64,000 bases of DNA from Acinetobacter rudis (GCF_031157835.1 NZ_JAVIDR010000007.1:1-64000); one strand, 5' to 3'. Positions 1 to 8,753 are shown, counted from the stretch's first letter. Notes: generated by a model from the sequence alone, not told the origin. Made by a program: numbers and translations.

Positions 1-201
1 GTCAATGAATCCTATACCACCCAAACTTGTTCGCACTGCAAGAGTATATCAAGCAGTAGTCCGAAAGGTAGATCAGGACTTGGAATAAGAGAATGGCAGT
101 GTGTGGAATGCGGTACATTTCACGATAGAGATATAAATTCAGCACTGAATATTCTTGCGCTTGGACATAAGCGTCTAGCAGTAGGAATCACCCCCATTTA
201 A
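1..201 (+). CDS. tnpB: TnpB (IS200/IS605 OrfB) C-terminal fragment
   Basis: Open from the first base and ending in TAA at 199-201, this gives 66 residues of a transposon-encoded TnpB, the RNA-guided DNA nuclease ancestral to Cas12. Visible are two Cys-x2-Cys knuckles (TCSHCK and QCVECG) of the zinc ribbon, followed by [12 protein letters not shown], which carries the last RuvC aspartate. The 5' part lies outside the window, so it cannot be said whether the gene is intact or whether a TnpA partner exists. The end of the frame falls within the right-end hairpin of the element, as is usual for this family. The family call is firm. Confidence 0.9.
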   Translation, partial: VNESYTTQTCSHCKSISSSSPKGRSGLGIREWQCVECGTFHDRDINSALNILALGHKRLAVGITPI

Positions 202-218
202 GGGGATGAGGATGTCAA
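1..218 (+). mobile_element. Right end of an IS200/IS605-family element
   Basis: The tnpB 3' end runs into a short imperfect hairpin (CCCC, ATTTAA loop, GGGG at about 192-204) followed by TCAA at 215-218. Subterminal hairpins and a TCAA-like cleavage tetranucleotide are known at the right end of IS608-type elements. That makes 218 a plausible outer boundary, about 17 bp past the stop codon of the NRDE gene. In this family the 3' end of tnpB plus the right end also encode the omegaRNA/reRNA guide, so the guide region would read off the flanking bases from 219 onward. The boundary is an inference. Confidence 0.6.
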
Positions 219-235
219 TTTCCCAACAATAAGAT

Positions 236-1036
236 TTACACCAAACTTTCATCCTTACTTTTCCAAGTGGTATGTATATGTTTAATCTTATGCTTATCGC
301 TTCCCTGCTGGGTTTTTTCCAGCCAATCCCAACCTTCTTGCCCCATTCTTAGCAAATTAGAACAGCGTGTACCATAATGTTCACTTTGAATAAAGGTAGA
401 AGATAATAACTGCTCAAATGCAGGTGCTATTCCTGTTTGCGGCAATTGATTCATCGCCACTTTACGTTCATCTTCAAGTAAATCCCAAACTAAATTTTCA
501 ATTGTTGCGTCCAAGGTCTGCTCAAGTTGTAATAGCGGTAAAAACTCTTGTGTAAAACGTTGCCGTAAATGACGCGTTTTCGCCCAGTCATCAGATAAAA
601 TCCCATTCGATAAAACATATACACCTGCTGGCAAAACCTGAGGTGCCTCACCACGATTACTCAGATATACAGCTTGTTGACGATCTCCAACAAATAAATT
701 AAAACCTGCATAATCACACTGTTGCTGTGCTAATTGTTGAGCAAAGCGTAATGGAGATTGTGTGGACTGCAAAAATTGCTGTACAAGATGACCGCGTGAT
801 GTCTGATACTGTCGTTGTTCATTTCCATCTCGATAATTGGTAATCACTGCCCAACGTCCCGTCTCAGTAATACCGAGCCATGTCCCTCCCGATTGCAAGT
901 CTTGACCTGCGATCACCGGACTATTCTCCCAAAATCGCACTGCTGCACTTGGCCGTTGGTAAAACTCATCACGATTAGAAATCAAACAAAGTGGCAATTG
1001 ATCTAAAACCTGCCATGCTAATGCAACTATACACAT
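236..1036 (-). CDS. NRDE (TANGO2-like) family protein
   Basis: A 266-residue protein with the family hallmarks: Met-Cys at the N-terminus and the eponymous motif in LISNRDEFYQRP near residues 19-30, then GGTWLG and a late GTRCSNLL segment. The family is widespread in bacteria and eukaryotes (TANGO2); its biochemical role is not settled, with an Ntn-hydrolase-like fold suggested. No signal peptide is visible. The C-terminus is complete and ends 17 bp short of the inferred insertion element boundary, so the insertion appears to have spared the gene but may have removed its native terminator. It is divergent from lgt with about 90 bp between. Confidence 0.85.
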   Translation of the reverse strand: MCIVALAWQVLDQLPLCLISNRDEFYQRPSAAVRFWENSPVIAGQDLQSGGTWLGITETGRWAVITNYRDGNEQRQYQTSRGHLVQQFLQSTQSPLRFAQQLAQQQCDYAGFNLFVGDRQQAVYLSNRGEAPQVLPAGVYVLSNGILSDDWAKTRHLRQRFTQEFLPLLQLEQTLDATIENLVWDLLEDERKVAMNQLPQTGIAPAFEQLLSSTFIQSEHYGTRCSNLLRMGQEGWDWLEKTQQGSDKHKIKHIHTTWKSKDESLV

Positions 1037-1129
1037 CGCGTAATTCCCTTAACTTTACACATTGAATGTACAACATTTTTCACATGATTAAGCTAAAATC
1101 TGTGCAAAACAGAATATCAAGGATATTGA

Positions 1130-1954
1130 ATGCTGACCTATCCAAATATTGACCCAATTGCCTTATCGTTGGGTCCAGTCAAAGTACATTGGTATGGACT
1201 CATGTACCTTTTGGCATTTTTATGTGCTTGGGGACTAGCAAGTTATCGTGCAAAACAGCGTGATCATTGGTCCTCTGAAATGCTATCTGATCTTATTTTT
1301 TATGGGGCAATGGGGGTTATCCTCGGCGGACGTATTGGGTATGTACTCTTTTATGAATTTGACAAATTTATAGCAGATCCAATTTGGTTATTTAAAATTT
1401 GGACTGGCGGCATGAGTTTCCACGGTGGTTTCTTGGGCGTCATGATTGCCATGCTATTTTGGTGTTACAAATACAAAAAAACTTGGTTTGAGACTCTAGA
1501 TTTTATTGCACCATGTGTTCCTACAGGCCTTATGTTTGGCCGTTTAGGCAATTTCATCGGTGGGGAGCTTTACGGTCGCCCGGTAACTGATCCCAACTTT
1601 GCTCTAGGTATGATCTTTCCAACAGATCCCCTCCAACTGGTTCGTCACCCCTCTCAAATCTATCAAGCCTTATGTGAAGGGCTCTTACTCTTTATTATTA
1701 TCTGGTGGTTTAGCAGCAAACCGCGTCCACGTATGGCGGTGTCTGCAGTATTCCTAATGGGGTATGGCTGTGCACGCTTCTTTATGGAGTTCTTCCGCGA
1801 ACCTGATGCTGACCAAGGTTTTATCTTATTAGGTTGGGTAACCAAAGGACAACTACTCTCTTTACCTATGATTTTAATTGGACTTTGGATGATCTGGTAC
1901 GCCTATCAGAAAAAAATCTTTGATTGGGGTCCACAAAAAAATTCATCAATATAG
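1130..1954 (+). CDS. lgt: Prolipoprotein diacylglyceryl transferase Lgt
   Basis: Transfers the diacylglyceryl group from phosphatidylglycerol to the lipobox cysteine of prolipoproteins in the inner membrane, the first step of lipoprotein maturation. The 274 residues contain about seven hydrophobic segments, FHGGFLG near residue 97 and GRLGNFIGGELYGR near 137-150, which match the Lgt signature except that the usual Asn before GEL is Gly. A late RFFMEFFREPD block is also typical. The start ATG follows AAGGA. A perfect-stem terminator closes the gene, so it is probably monocistronic. Confidence 0.95.
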   Translation: MLTYPNIDPIALSLGPVKVHWYGLMYLLAFLCAWGLASYRAKQRDHWSSEMLSDLIFYGAMGVILGGRIGYVLFYEFDKFIADPIWLFKIWTGGMSFHGGFLGVMIAMLFWCYKYKKTWFETLDFIAPCVPTGLMFGRLGNFIGGELYGRPVTDPNFALGMIFPTDPLQLVRHPSQIYQALCEGLLLFIIIWWFSSKPRPRMAVSAVFLMGYGCARFFMEFFREPDADQGFILLGWVTKGQLLSLPMILIGLWMIWYAYQKKIFDWGPQKNSSI

Positions 1955-1972
1955 AACCTAAATCAGAAATAT

Positions 1973-2004
1973 AAACGGGGGATGTAAAACTACATCCCCC
2001 GTTT
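1973..2004. terminator. Hairpin terminator after lgt
   Basis: Perfect 14-bp inverted repeat (1973-1986 and 1991-2004) with an AAAC loop and a GC-rich core of five G/C pairs. The arms end in AAA/TTT, giving only a short U tract on the plus strand. Confidence 0.8.
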
Positions 2005-2064
2005 GCTATGTCTATAGTCAATACATATGTTAAAGTATTTTTATTCCACTGAATTGTTAATACT

Positions 2065-2442
2065 ATGCTTGAATTTTGGTTTGATTCGACTATTTCTACC
2101 ACAAAAAAATTAATGCTGTTTATCTTAATTGCGATGCTAACAATTGCACTCTATCTATACCAAGCCCTTGATCCGATTTCAATTCTTATGTTTATGGGTG
2201 CTGGAGTGATCTTTCTTATTTGCCGATATCTGAAACAACACTTTGCCCAAAATCATCCTACAGGCCTGCTGTATCGTTTTCTAACGTGGATTCCTGTTGC
2301 ATGTATTCTTGCGCTGGTTCTTAAAAATATTCAAACTGGAGAAATTTTACTGCCAGGTGCGCAAGGTATTGGTTTTATGACATTAGCAGTATGTATATTT
2401 TCACCAATGTCCTTGTTTAATCAAAACCGTACCACCCCTTAA
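2065..2442 (+). CDS. Small integral membrane protein, unknown
   Basis: 125 residues with about four hydrophobic segments (roughly 17-34, 38-53, 72-88 and 97-115) and no recognised domain. It opens with MLEFWF. The next gene opens MLDFWY after its likely start and has a similar length and hydropathy, suggesting the two are diverged tandem duplicates. No strong ribosome site is visible before the ATG. Function cannot be assigned. It lies between the lgt terminator and a convergent CHAP-like gene. Confidence 0.65.
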   Translation: MLEFWFDSTISTTKKLMLFILIAMLTIALYLYQALDPISILMFMGAGVIFLICRYLKQHFAQNHPTGLLYRFLTWIPVACILALVLKNIQTGEILLPGAQGIGFMTLAVCIFSPMSLFNQNRTTP

Positions 2443-2475
2443 GCTTATGTATAACTTTTTATGCGAGTACGAGTA

Positions 2476-2853
2476 ATGTTAGATTTTTGGTACTCTGAAC
2501 GCTGTACGAGACAATTAAAACTACTACTTTGTATTGGTGTTTTTGCACTTTTATATTATTGCAACAACCTGCAAGAGCTACCACAATCCTTGGCATTATC
2601 TAGTCTAGCCATTGGATTCTTAGTACATTTTGTTTATAAAATACGTTTAAACACTTCAAAAAAACATATCCGATTATATGCTAAATGGCTATATCTGATC
2701 TTAATGCTAGTGTGGTTTGGACTCATTACCCAACTGCCTAAAACCAATCAATTGCTTTCAAGCATACAATTGGCTGGCTATAGTCTACTGGGGTTTTTTC
2801 TTGTTACTATTTATAGCCAACGCAGTCGTCGTCATGATTTAGATAAACGTTAA
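2476..2853 (+). CDS. Small integral membrane protein, probable paralogue of the preceding gene
   Basis: The frame opens at 2461, but the ATG at 2476 is preferred because the product then begins MLDFWYSE, aligning with MLEFWFDS of the upstream gene. It encodes 125 residues, the same length as its neighbour, with three to four hydrophobic stretches and a basic tail ending RSRRHDLDKR. The gap to the previous stop is about 33 bp, so co-transcription is likely. No domain is recognised. Confidence 0.6.
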   Translation: MLDFWYSERCTRQLKLLLCIGVFALLYYCNNLQELPQSLALSSLAIGFLVHFVYKIRLNTSKKHIRLYAKWLYLILMLVWFGLITQLPKTNQLLSSIQLAGYSLLGFFLVTIYSQRSRRHDLDKR

Positions 2854-2868
2854 GTTATTACACATAAA

Positions 2869-3447
2869 TTATAATAAGCGGTAGTAAGTATAAGTTACAT
2901 TATCTTCTTTATATACATCATGGCTACGCTGTTGAAAATCAGATACCCATGCAGAGCCTGAAAAACCAGCAATATGCCCATAACGATGTTTTGCTGTACG
3001 ATCAATAATATAAATATCACCTTCACGTGGTTGATCGAATGCTGGACTGATTTGTTTATAGCCGATTTTAACCAATGTATTGCCCCAGTCTGCAGCAGCA
3101 ATAGGATGTTGACCAAATTTAGCGCCTGCACTCTCTAATGCTAAACGAATACTACGTGCGCAGCGTCTTGAACTACTCGTTGCTGAAATATTTTTTAGAC
3201 GTTGAGCAAATTTATCAATATTTACGGATATGCCATTTTGGATGCTATCAAGAGAATATTGAGTACTAAAATAAGAGGGTTGTGTGTGGTTATTATCGTT
3301 TGTTTTTTGATTTGTAGATTTTGTTGAATGATTGGAATTTAAGTAAGGTTTTGAATCTGGGACATAGTGGTTAACGACGAGGTGTTCTGCTGCTGGTTCA
3401 ATAATAGCATTTAGGTCCGATACATAGGGATTATAATCAATTAGCAT
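2869..3447 (-). CDS. CHAP/NlpC-P60-like putative peptidoglycan amidase
   Basis: 192 residues. The N-terminal third is polar (Asn/Ser/Thr/Gln-rich, about 35-60) and has no signal peptide. The C-terminal two thirds show a papain-like cysteine amidase layout: Cys96 in SSRRCARSIRLALE, then PREGDIYII at 140-148, His158 in YGHIAGFSG and Asp170 in AWVSDFQQ. Similar CHAP-type domains occur in phage endolysins and in type VI secretion amidase effectors; lack of a signal peptide favours export by another route. No immunity-like gene is obvious, unless one of the two convergent membrane proteins plays that part. The fold call is reasonable; the biological role is inference. Confidence 0.6.
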   Translation of the reverse strand: MLIDYNPYVSDLNAIIEPAAEHLVVNHYVPDSKPYLNSNHSTKSTNQKTNDNNHTQPSYFSTQYSLDSIQNGISVNIDKFAQRLKNISATSSSRRCARSIRLALESAGAKFGQHPIAAADWGNTLVKIGYKQISPAFDQPREGDIYIIDRTAKHRYGHIAGFSGSAWVSDFQQRSHDVYKEDNVTYTYYRLL

Positions 3448-3819
3448 TGTTAACTCTCAAGTTGCGTTCTAAATACTCTCCCTAAAGCAAGCAAGGACGA
3501 GCAAATAATTTCAAGCGTAAGATACTACCCGACTATGAGGAAAAGCCCATCCTTAAAATGTAAGGAAGTTTGTAAAACTGCCTTCAAAATTAGTTAACTT
3601 TATATTTAAAGAGAGTTTTTAAGTGGCTAAATTTCACCCACAACTTGCACAAATGGATCAATCTTTAATACTTTGATCATTATTCAATAGTCTCTAAAAA
3701 TTACAATCTACAAAAGCAACTCGGGTTTTAGTATACTGACGAGTTGTAAAAAAATGGCTGAGTGAGCTTCAACATCGCTCACAACAACAACCATCCCTTC
3801 AGTGGAGTTTAAATCACGT
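3448..3819. other. 372-bp non-coding stretch before thyA
   Basis: AT-rich spacer between the CHAP-like gene and thyA, which diverge from it. A TATACT hexamer at 3732-3737 could be a -10 for thyA, but no good -35 pairs with it. A short hairpin (GTGAGC 3762-3767, GCTCAC 3777-3782) would lie in the thyA leader. Nothing else was recognised. Confidence 0.4.
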
Positions 3820-4662
3820 ATGCAAGTGTACCTCAACCTTCTACAACATATCCTCGATCAAGGCGCAGACAAGGGTGACCGTACAGGTACGGGTACGCGT
3901 TCAGTCTTTGGACATCAAATGCGTTTTGATCTATCTAAAGGTTTTCCCTTACTAACAACGAAAAAAGTACACTTCCGTTCTATTGCCATTGAACTCTTGT
4001 GGTTTTTAAAAGGCGATACGCATGTAAAGTATTTACAAGATCATAAAGTTACGATTTGGGACGAATGGTCAACAGCACAACAAACTGCTCGTTTTGGTCG
4101 TCCAGAAGGTGAGCTTGGCCCTGTTTATGGTCATCAATGGCGAAATTTTGCGGCAACAAAACTGCCAGATGGTAGCTATGCAAAAGATGGTTTTGACCAA
4201 ATTCTATGGTTAATTAATGAGATCAAAACAAACCCTAATTCGCGTCGTTTAATTGTCTCTGGCTGGAATCCACATGAGGCAGGGCAAGTAGCTTTACCAC
4301 CATGCCATACACTATTTCAATTTTATGTACACAACAACAAATTATCTTGCCAACTTTATCAACGTAGTGCAGATGTTTTTCTTGGTGTACCATTTAATAT
4401 CGCAAGTTATGCCTTATTAACTCACATGATTGCTCAAGTCTGTGGACTAGGTGTAGGAGACTTTGTTTGGACTGGTGGAGATACGCACTTATATGCCAAC
4501 CATTTCGAACAAGCTCAACTACAACTGAGCCGTGAACCATTACCTCTTTGCCAGTTGAAACTGAACCCAGCAATTACAGATATACTCGACTTCAAATTTG
4601 AAGATATTGAAATCGTTGACTATCAATCACATCCTGCAATCAAAGCTCCGGTGGCTGTATGA
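3820..4662 (+). CDS. thyA: Thymidylate synthase ThyA
   Basis: Makes dTMP from dUMP with methylenetetrahydrofolate, producing dihydrofolate. The 280-residue product (from ATG 3820, preceded by GGAG) contains [12 protein letters not shown], the catalytic block [13 protein letters not shown] with its nucleophile Cys, and [22 protein letters not shown] at 3802 would add six residues that do not belong to the family, so the ATG is preferred. The stop overlaps the folA start in an ATGA, giving translational coupling to the enzyme that recycles its dihydrofolate product. Confidence 0.97.
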   Translation: MQVYLNLLQHILDQGADKGDRTGTGTRSVFGHQMRFDLSKGFPLLTTKKVHFRSIAIELLWFLKGDTHVKYLQDHKVTIWDEWSTAQQTARFGRPEGELGPVYGHQWRNFAATKLPDGSYAKDGFDQILWLINEIKTNPNSRRLIVSGWNPHEAGQVALPPCHTLFQFYVHNNKLSCQLYQRSADVFLGVPFNIASYALLTHMIAQVCGLGVGDFVWTGGDTHLYANHFEQAQLQLSREPLPLCQLKLNPAITDILDFKFEDIEIVDYQSHPAIKAPVAV

Positions 4663-5171
4663 GTTTCCAAAATTTAGAATTAGTGCATGTAGTTGCAATG
4701 GATCAACAAAATTGTATTGGCAAAGCAAATGACCTGCCTTGGCATATTTCTGCTGATTTAAAACATTTTAAGGCGATTACTCAAGGTGGTGTCGTCGTAA
4801 TGGGACGTAAGACACTTGAATCTATGGGCAGAACTCTACCCCATCGTACCAATTGGGTCATTACACGTGATCCAAACTGGTCCTTTGAGGGCGTTAAAGT
4901 TGCACACAGCCTAGAGGATGCATTACAACAGGCAGCTTTGGATGTCGCTGCCTCGGCTCAGCCTAACTGTATTTTTATTATTGGTGGTGGCGAAATTTTT
5001 AAACAAAGCATCAATATTACAGATCGTTTAGAAATTACTCATGTTGAGCTCGATGTACAAGGTGATACTCATTACCCGGCAATTCCTGAAAACTTCAAAA
5101 AAGTTGCTGCTGAGCAACATATTGATGACAAAACCGGGATTGCATTTGAGTTCGCAACTTATAGAAAATAA
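4659..5171 (+). CDS. folA: Dihydrofolate reductase FolA
   Basis: Reduces dihydrofolate to tetrahydrofolate with NADPH; the target of trimethoprim. The 170 residues show the substrate-site block [17 protein letters not shown] with the catalytic Asp, the NADPH-binding [13 protein letters not shown], and [12 protein letters not shown]. It overlaps thyA by 4 bp, forming a tight dTMP-cycle operon. The length is normal for a chromosomal gammaproteobacterial enzyme, and nothing suggests an acquired trimethoprim-resistance variant. Confidence 0.97.
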   Translation: MSFQNLELVHVVAMDQQNCIGKANDLPWHISADLKHFKAITQGGVVVMGRKTLESMGRTLPHRTNWVITRDPNWSFEGVKVAHSLEDALQQAALDVAASAQPNCIFIIGGGEIFKQSINITDRLEITHVELDVQGDTHYPAIPENFKKVAAEQHIDDKTGIAFEFATYRK

Positions 5172-5200
5172 TCGAATAAATTCCTAGTATTGGAACAACC

Positions 5201-6265
5201 ATGCACAACATTGGTTTCCGAAAATTTATTCAGGCCTTGGCAAGTTTCAGCATTCATGCTGGTTTTACCCTTGGCGTATTTCTGAGCTCAATTTGGCTCT
5301 GTCTAGCACTTTGGATTCAACAGCCTGGTGGTCGCTGGGTCAGTATTGTACTAATGACGCTCTGGGCACTATTTGCAATGAGTATCTTAGGAATTTACTT
5401 TACCCAGCATGTTTTTAGTCGCCAAAAAGATCGTATTATTTACCTCTTGGTTTTTGCCTTAAGCTTAGTCTGGTATTTCAATATTCCAGCTAAACAAGAT
5501 CGTGATTGGGATCCGGAAGTTGCACGTATTTTCAGTTATGAAAAACAGGGTAATATCATCACTATTCATAATGTTCGTAATTTTGCTTGGCATGAAAATG
5601 GCAAGTATGATGAACGTTGGGAAAGTCGCCAGTATGATCTTAATCAAATTACGGGTGTAAATATCATCACTTCGTATTGGATGGGGCCACAAATTGCACA
5701 TACGCTGGTCAGTTTCGATTTTGCTCATCAACGTCCTTTAGTCTTCTCAATTGAAATTCGTAAAGAAAAACAAGAAAGCTTTTCAGCCATAGGCGGTTTT
5801 TTCCGACAATTTGAATTAAGTTTAATCGCGGCCGATGAAAAAGATATTATTTATACACGAAGTAATATTCGTAATGAACAGGTCTACTTCTTCCCAATCA
5901 AAATGTCTAAAACTGCGATGCAAGCACTATTCATAGAATATCTGCATAAGTCCGATGAGTTAGCAGCATCACCTAAATGGTATAACACCATCACCAGTAA
6001 CTGTACTACGATCATTTTTGATATTGCCCAAACCATTGAAGAAAGCCTACTCCCCAAAGACTATCGTTTACTGGTCTCAGGATATTTACCCAATTATCTG
6101 TATGATCTAGGCGTTCTAGATCCGAGCTGGAGCATAGAGCAATGGTATCAATATGCTCATGTCAACCCACGAACAGATGATTTTAATCTACAACAGAATC
6201 AAAGCAGCTTCGCATATTCGCAACGTATTCGTCAGGGTTTAATTCAACCTAAACCAAGCAAATAG
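5201..6265 (+). CDS. DUF4105 (Lnb N-terminal-like) membrane protein
   Basis: 354 residues. Three hydrophobic segments occupy roughly the first 110 residues, followed by a soluble, probably periplasmic region. The block WYNTITSNCTTIIFD, with a conserved-looking Cys, and DYRLLVSGYLPNYLYDLG match the DUF4105 family, related to the N-terminal periplasmic domain of a lacto-N-biosidase and often proposed to be a papain-like hydrolase. It begins 29 bp after folA and may be the third gene of that operon. Substrate unknown. Confidence 0.7.
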   Translation: MHNIGFRKFIQALASFSIHAGFTLGVFLSSIWLCLALWIQQPGGRWVSIVLMTLWALFAMSILGIYFTQHVFSRQKDRIIYLLVFALSLVWYFNIPAKQDRDWDPEVARIFSYEKQGNIITIHNVRNFAWHENGKYDERWESRQYDLNQITGVNIITSYWMGPQIAHTLVSFDFAHQRPLVFSIEIRKEKQESFSAIGGFFRQFELSLIAADEKDIIYTRSNIRNEQVYFFPIKMSKTAMQALFIEYLHKSDELAASPKWYNTITSNCTTIIFDIAQTIEESLLPKDYRLLVSGYLPNYLYDLGVLDPSWSIEQWYQYAHVNPRTDDFNLQQNQSSFAYSQRIRQGLIQPKPSK

Positions 6266-6374
6266 CAAGCAATACAATCTTAAAGACTATTTTTAGTACT
6301 TCAGTCAAAGAATGTACTAGTGGTTGTCATAATTTTTTGCTTAAATCATCTGAAATAGATTTGAGTATTGACCA

Positions 6375-6815
6375 ATGATAAAAAAACAAATTTTAGCTGC
6401 ACTTTTGATTGCAGGAACTATCAATATGGTGGCTTGTAATAGTATTCCAGACCAACAGCAACAACAAAATATTGCATTACTACAGCAACATAATTGGGAA
6501 CTTAGTCAAATCGGTGCGACTGAAATTAACATTAAAAATAAATCACGTCCCAACCTTGTATTAAATGCCGCAGATCAAAGTGTCAGTGGTAGCGATGGCT
6601 GCAACCGTTTAGTAGGTAGTTATCAAGTAAAAGATCAACAGATTCAATTTCAGAATCTTGTTAGTACACGTATGATCTGTACAGATAACTTGCAACAAGT
6701 AGAAAGATTTAATCAAGCTCTAACTAAAGTAAGAGCTTATCAAGTTTATGACTCAACTTTGCGCTTACTTGATCGTCACGGCAATGTCCTGTTGTTATTT
6801 CGCGCAAGCAAATAA
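6375..6815 (+). CDS. META-domain lipoprotein (HslJ-like)
   Basis: 146 residues with a lipoprotein signal: basic start MIKKQ, hydrophobic stretch and lipobox MVAC at about 18-21. The mature part has the META/HslJ layout of WELSQIG, then SGSDGCNRLVGSY, then VSTRMICTD, and a C-terminal block ending LLLFRASK. Members are outer-membrane or periplasmic proteins linked to heat shock and novobiocin tolerance in E. coli (HslJ); the role here is not established. A strong convergent hairpin follows. Confidence 0.8.
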   Translation: MIKKQILAALLIAGTINMVACNSIPDQQQQQNIALLQQHNWELSQIGATEINIKNKSRPNLVLNAADQSVSGSDGCNRLVGSYQVKDQQIQFQNLVSTRMICTDNLQQVERFNQALTKVRAYQVYDSTLRLLDRHGNVLLLFRASK

Positions 6816-6889
6816 CACTTTTCCTAACATTCACCCATTTGCATTTTATGTAATCAAAAACAGCTCAATGGGCTAACTCTTCTCTATAA

Positions 6890-6932
6890 AACTTGGTGAA
6901 TCATTCAGACTTGACTCAATATTCACCAAGTT
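6890..6932. terminator. Convergent hairpin between META gene and class D beta-lactamase
   Basis: Perfect 12-bp inverted repeat (6890-6901 and 6921-6932) around a 19-nt loop, placed between two converging genes. It could end transcription from both sides, though U tracts are weak. Confidence 0.55.
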
Positions 6933-6946
6933 AAATTAAACGTTGC

Positions 6947-7750
6947 CTAAGGCTTAATATTTTTTAGCACCTCAGGCAAATGCTGTAATAAATCATCACG
7001 TACACGCAGCCCTGCATTCGGTTTCTGCGTGTATTCGTCTTGGTCAAGTTGAACAAAAATAATTTTCTTTCCATTTTTTTCAGCCCAACCAACATACCAG
7101 CCATATGCTTGGCTTGCATCATAGTGACCATCTACGCCAGGTGATCCCGTACCAGTCTTGGCATAAATCGTCCATCCATCTCGCTTCACTTCATTTTGAA
7201 TTAGCCGCTCTGTCATTTCATATGCATATGGACTCAAAGGGAACTCCCGATTCGCCACTTGACGTATAAATTGTAATTGTTCTAAAGCTGAAATTTGTAG
7301 CGAAGATACTACCCAAACTGCTTGTTGACCCGCATCTTTAACAGGTATTGCTGTTACATCCTGATTACCGTATTTAAACTGCTGTACATAATGATTAAAT
7401 TTATTCTGTCCAAGTTGCTCAACAACTTGCTGTGAATACCAAAATACAGAATATTTCATCCACGCGGCTGGATCAATTTGACCTTTCCACTGTGCTCCAC
7501 CCCAATCAGCATAATGTGTTTGGTACTCCAAGACCGGCTGATTCACTGTTTTTAATACTTTGGCATCGTATCCCATCAAGCTAATGGCGATTTTAAAAGT
7601 AGAAGCTGGTGTTATACGTTGTTCACATGCCAGCCCCTGTTGCTGTATCAACTGGCCTGTTTCTGCATCGGCAAACAACGTACATAAATTTTTTGCAAAA
7701 ATATTTTGGCTACACCCCAACAAGAGTAAAGCACTTATCATTTTTTTCAT
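6947..7750 (-). CDS. Class D beta-lactamase (OXA family)
   Basis: 267 residues with all class D landmarks: STFK at 50-53 (acylating Ser and the Lys that becomes carboxylated), motif II SVF at 101-103, YGN at 127-129, Trp146 in VWVVSS and KTG at 198-200. The WMKYSVFWYSQQ block and general sequence are nearer OXA-1-like enzymes than the OXA-51, -23, -24 or -58 groups typical of Acinetobacter. Motif II is normally Ser-x-Val; here the third residue is Phe. A signal peptide ends near NIFA; LLGC at 10-13 is a borderline lipobox. Whether it is species-intrinsic cannot be told from this window. Resistance phenotype is unknown. Confidence 0.9.
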   Translation of the reverse strand: MKKMISALLLLGCSQNIFAKNLCTLFADAETGQLIQQQGLACEQRITPASTFKIAISLMGYDAKVLKTVNQPVLEYQTHYADWGGAQWKGQIDPAAWMKYSVFWYSQQVVEQLGQNKFNHYVQQFKYGNQDVTAIPVKDAGQQAVWVVSSLQISALEQLQFIRQVANREFPLSPYAYEMTERLIQNEVKRDGWTIYAKTGTGSPGVDGHYDASQAYGWYVGWAEKNGKKIIFVQLDQDEYTQKPNAGLRVRDDLLQHLPEVLKNIKP

Positions 7751-8076
7751 CAGGTTTCTATTCTCATCATCTCAAGTAGGAATGTAATCTAGCAATTAAG
7801 TATAAGATAAAGCACAAAAACACCCATATTTTTTTTAAAATTACACTTAATATCTTAATCAAAATTTGATCAAGCATGACTAGAATCATCGCTTGACATC
7901 ACATGAATGACAGTCCAAGTTATAACGATTATGCGTGTTCACAGCCTTAGATGATATAAAGAAGGTTTGGAGTCTTTTTTTAATTTCTTCCTTTAACTGT
8001 CTATCTCTAAGTTTGTTTTCATTTTAGAATTTAAGACCAAGCAACTTTACAAAATAAATTGTTAGGAACAATGATT
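7751..8076. other. 326-bp divergent spacer between beta-lactamase and msrA
   Basis: AT-rich region that must hold both promoters. A TTGACA at 7893-7898 is perfect as a -35, but the nearest good -10 (TATAAC 7921-7926) is 22 bp away, so no promoter is called with confidence. No inverted repeat or insertion sequence end was seen. Confidence 0.3.
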
Positions 8077-8601
8077 ATGCAACAAGCACTCTTTGGTGGA
8101 GGCTGCTTTTGGTGTGTTGAAGCAGTATTTCTATCGCTCAAAGGCGTAACACAAGTTAAAAGTGGTTATGCTGGTGGACATGTAGAAAACCCAAGCTATG
8201 AACAAGTTTGTCAAGGTGATACTCAGCATGCCGAAGTGATTTTAATAGACTATGATGATCGTCAAATTCAATATAAACAGCTTCTTGATGTGTTTTTTGC
8301 AACTCATGATCCAACTACACTCAACCGTCAAGGAAATGATATTGGTACCCAATATCGCTCTGTCATTTATTATGCCAATGCGGAACAACAGCAAATTGCG
8401 CAAAGTTATATTGATGAATTAAAACAAGATGATATTGCTGTAGTTACCGAACTCAGTGCTTGGCCTAAATTCTATCCAGCCGAAGATTATCATCAAAATT
8501 ATTTTGAGAAAAACCCAGAGCAAGGATTTTGTAACTTCGCCATTCCACCTAAGCTGGCTAAACTGCGACAGAAGTTCAATCAACTATTAAAAGACCAATA
8601 A
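8077..8601 (+). CDS. msrA: Peptide methionine sulfoxide reductase MsrA
   Basis: Reduces the S-epimer of methionine sulfoxide in proteins, using thioredoxin. It has GGGCFWCVE with the catalytic Cys10, then [24 protein letters not shown] and the C-terminal GFCNFAIPP segment carrying a resolving Cys. Of the possible starts (TTG 8059, ATG 8071, ATG 8077), 8077 is best: AGGA at 8064-8067 is 9 nt away and the product MQQALFGGG has the usual 174 residues. It is cytoplasmic, as no signal peptide is present. Confidence 0.95.
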   Translation: MQQALFGGGCFWCVEAVFLSLKGVTQVKSGYAGGHVENPSYEQVCQGDTQHAEVILIDYDDRQIQYKQLLDVFFATHDPTTLNRQGNDIGTQYRSVIYYANAEQQQIAQSYIDELKQDDIAVVTELSAWPKFYPAEDYHQNYFEKNPEQGFCNFAIPPKLAKLRQKFNQLLKDQ

Positions 8602-8702
8602 GTCAAAGCGCCCTCAATCAGATTCTTAACTGAGTCACATGATGAGATAGATCATGCTTAATGACCTATCTAAGATGTAAAAAAAAATGCAAATTGACAA
8701 TA

Positions 8703-8733
8703 AAAAGAGCGATCAAATGATCGCTCTTTTTAT
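8703..8733. terminator. Bidirectional terminator between msrA and exbD
   Basis: Inverted repeat AAAAGAGCGATC/GATCGCTCTTTT with a 4-nt loop and A/T runs on both sides, between two convergent genes. Good intrinsic terminator form on either strand. Confidence 0.8.
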
Positions 8734-8753
8734 TATTTCTAACCTATGAGTAA

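Noticed and set aside
7893..7926. TTGACA plus TATAAC as an msrA promoter
   Set aside because: Spacer of 22 bp is too long for sigma-70.
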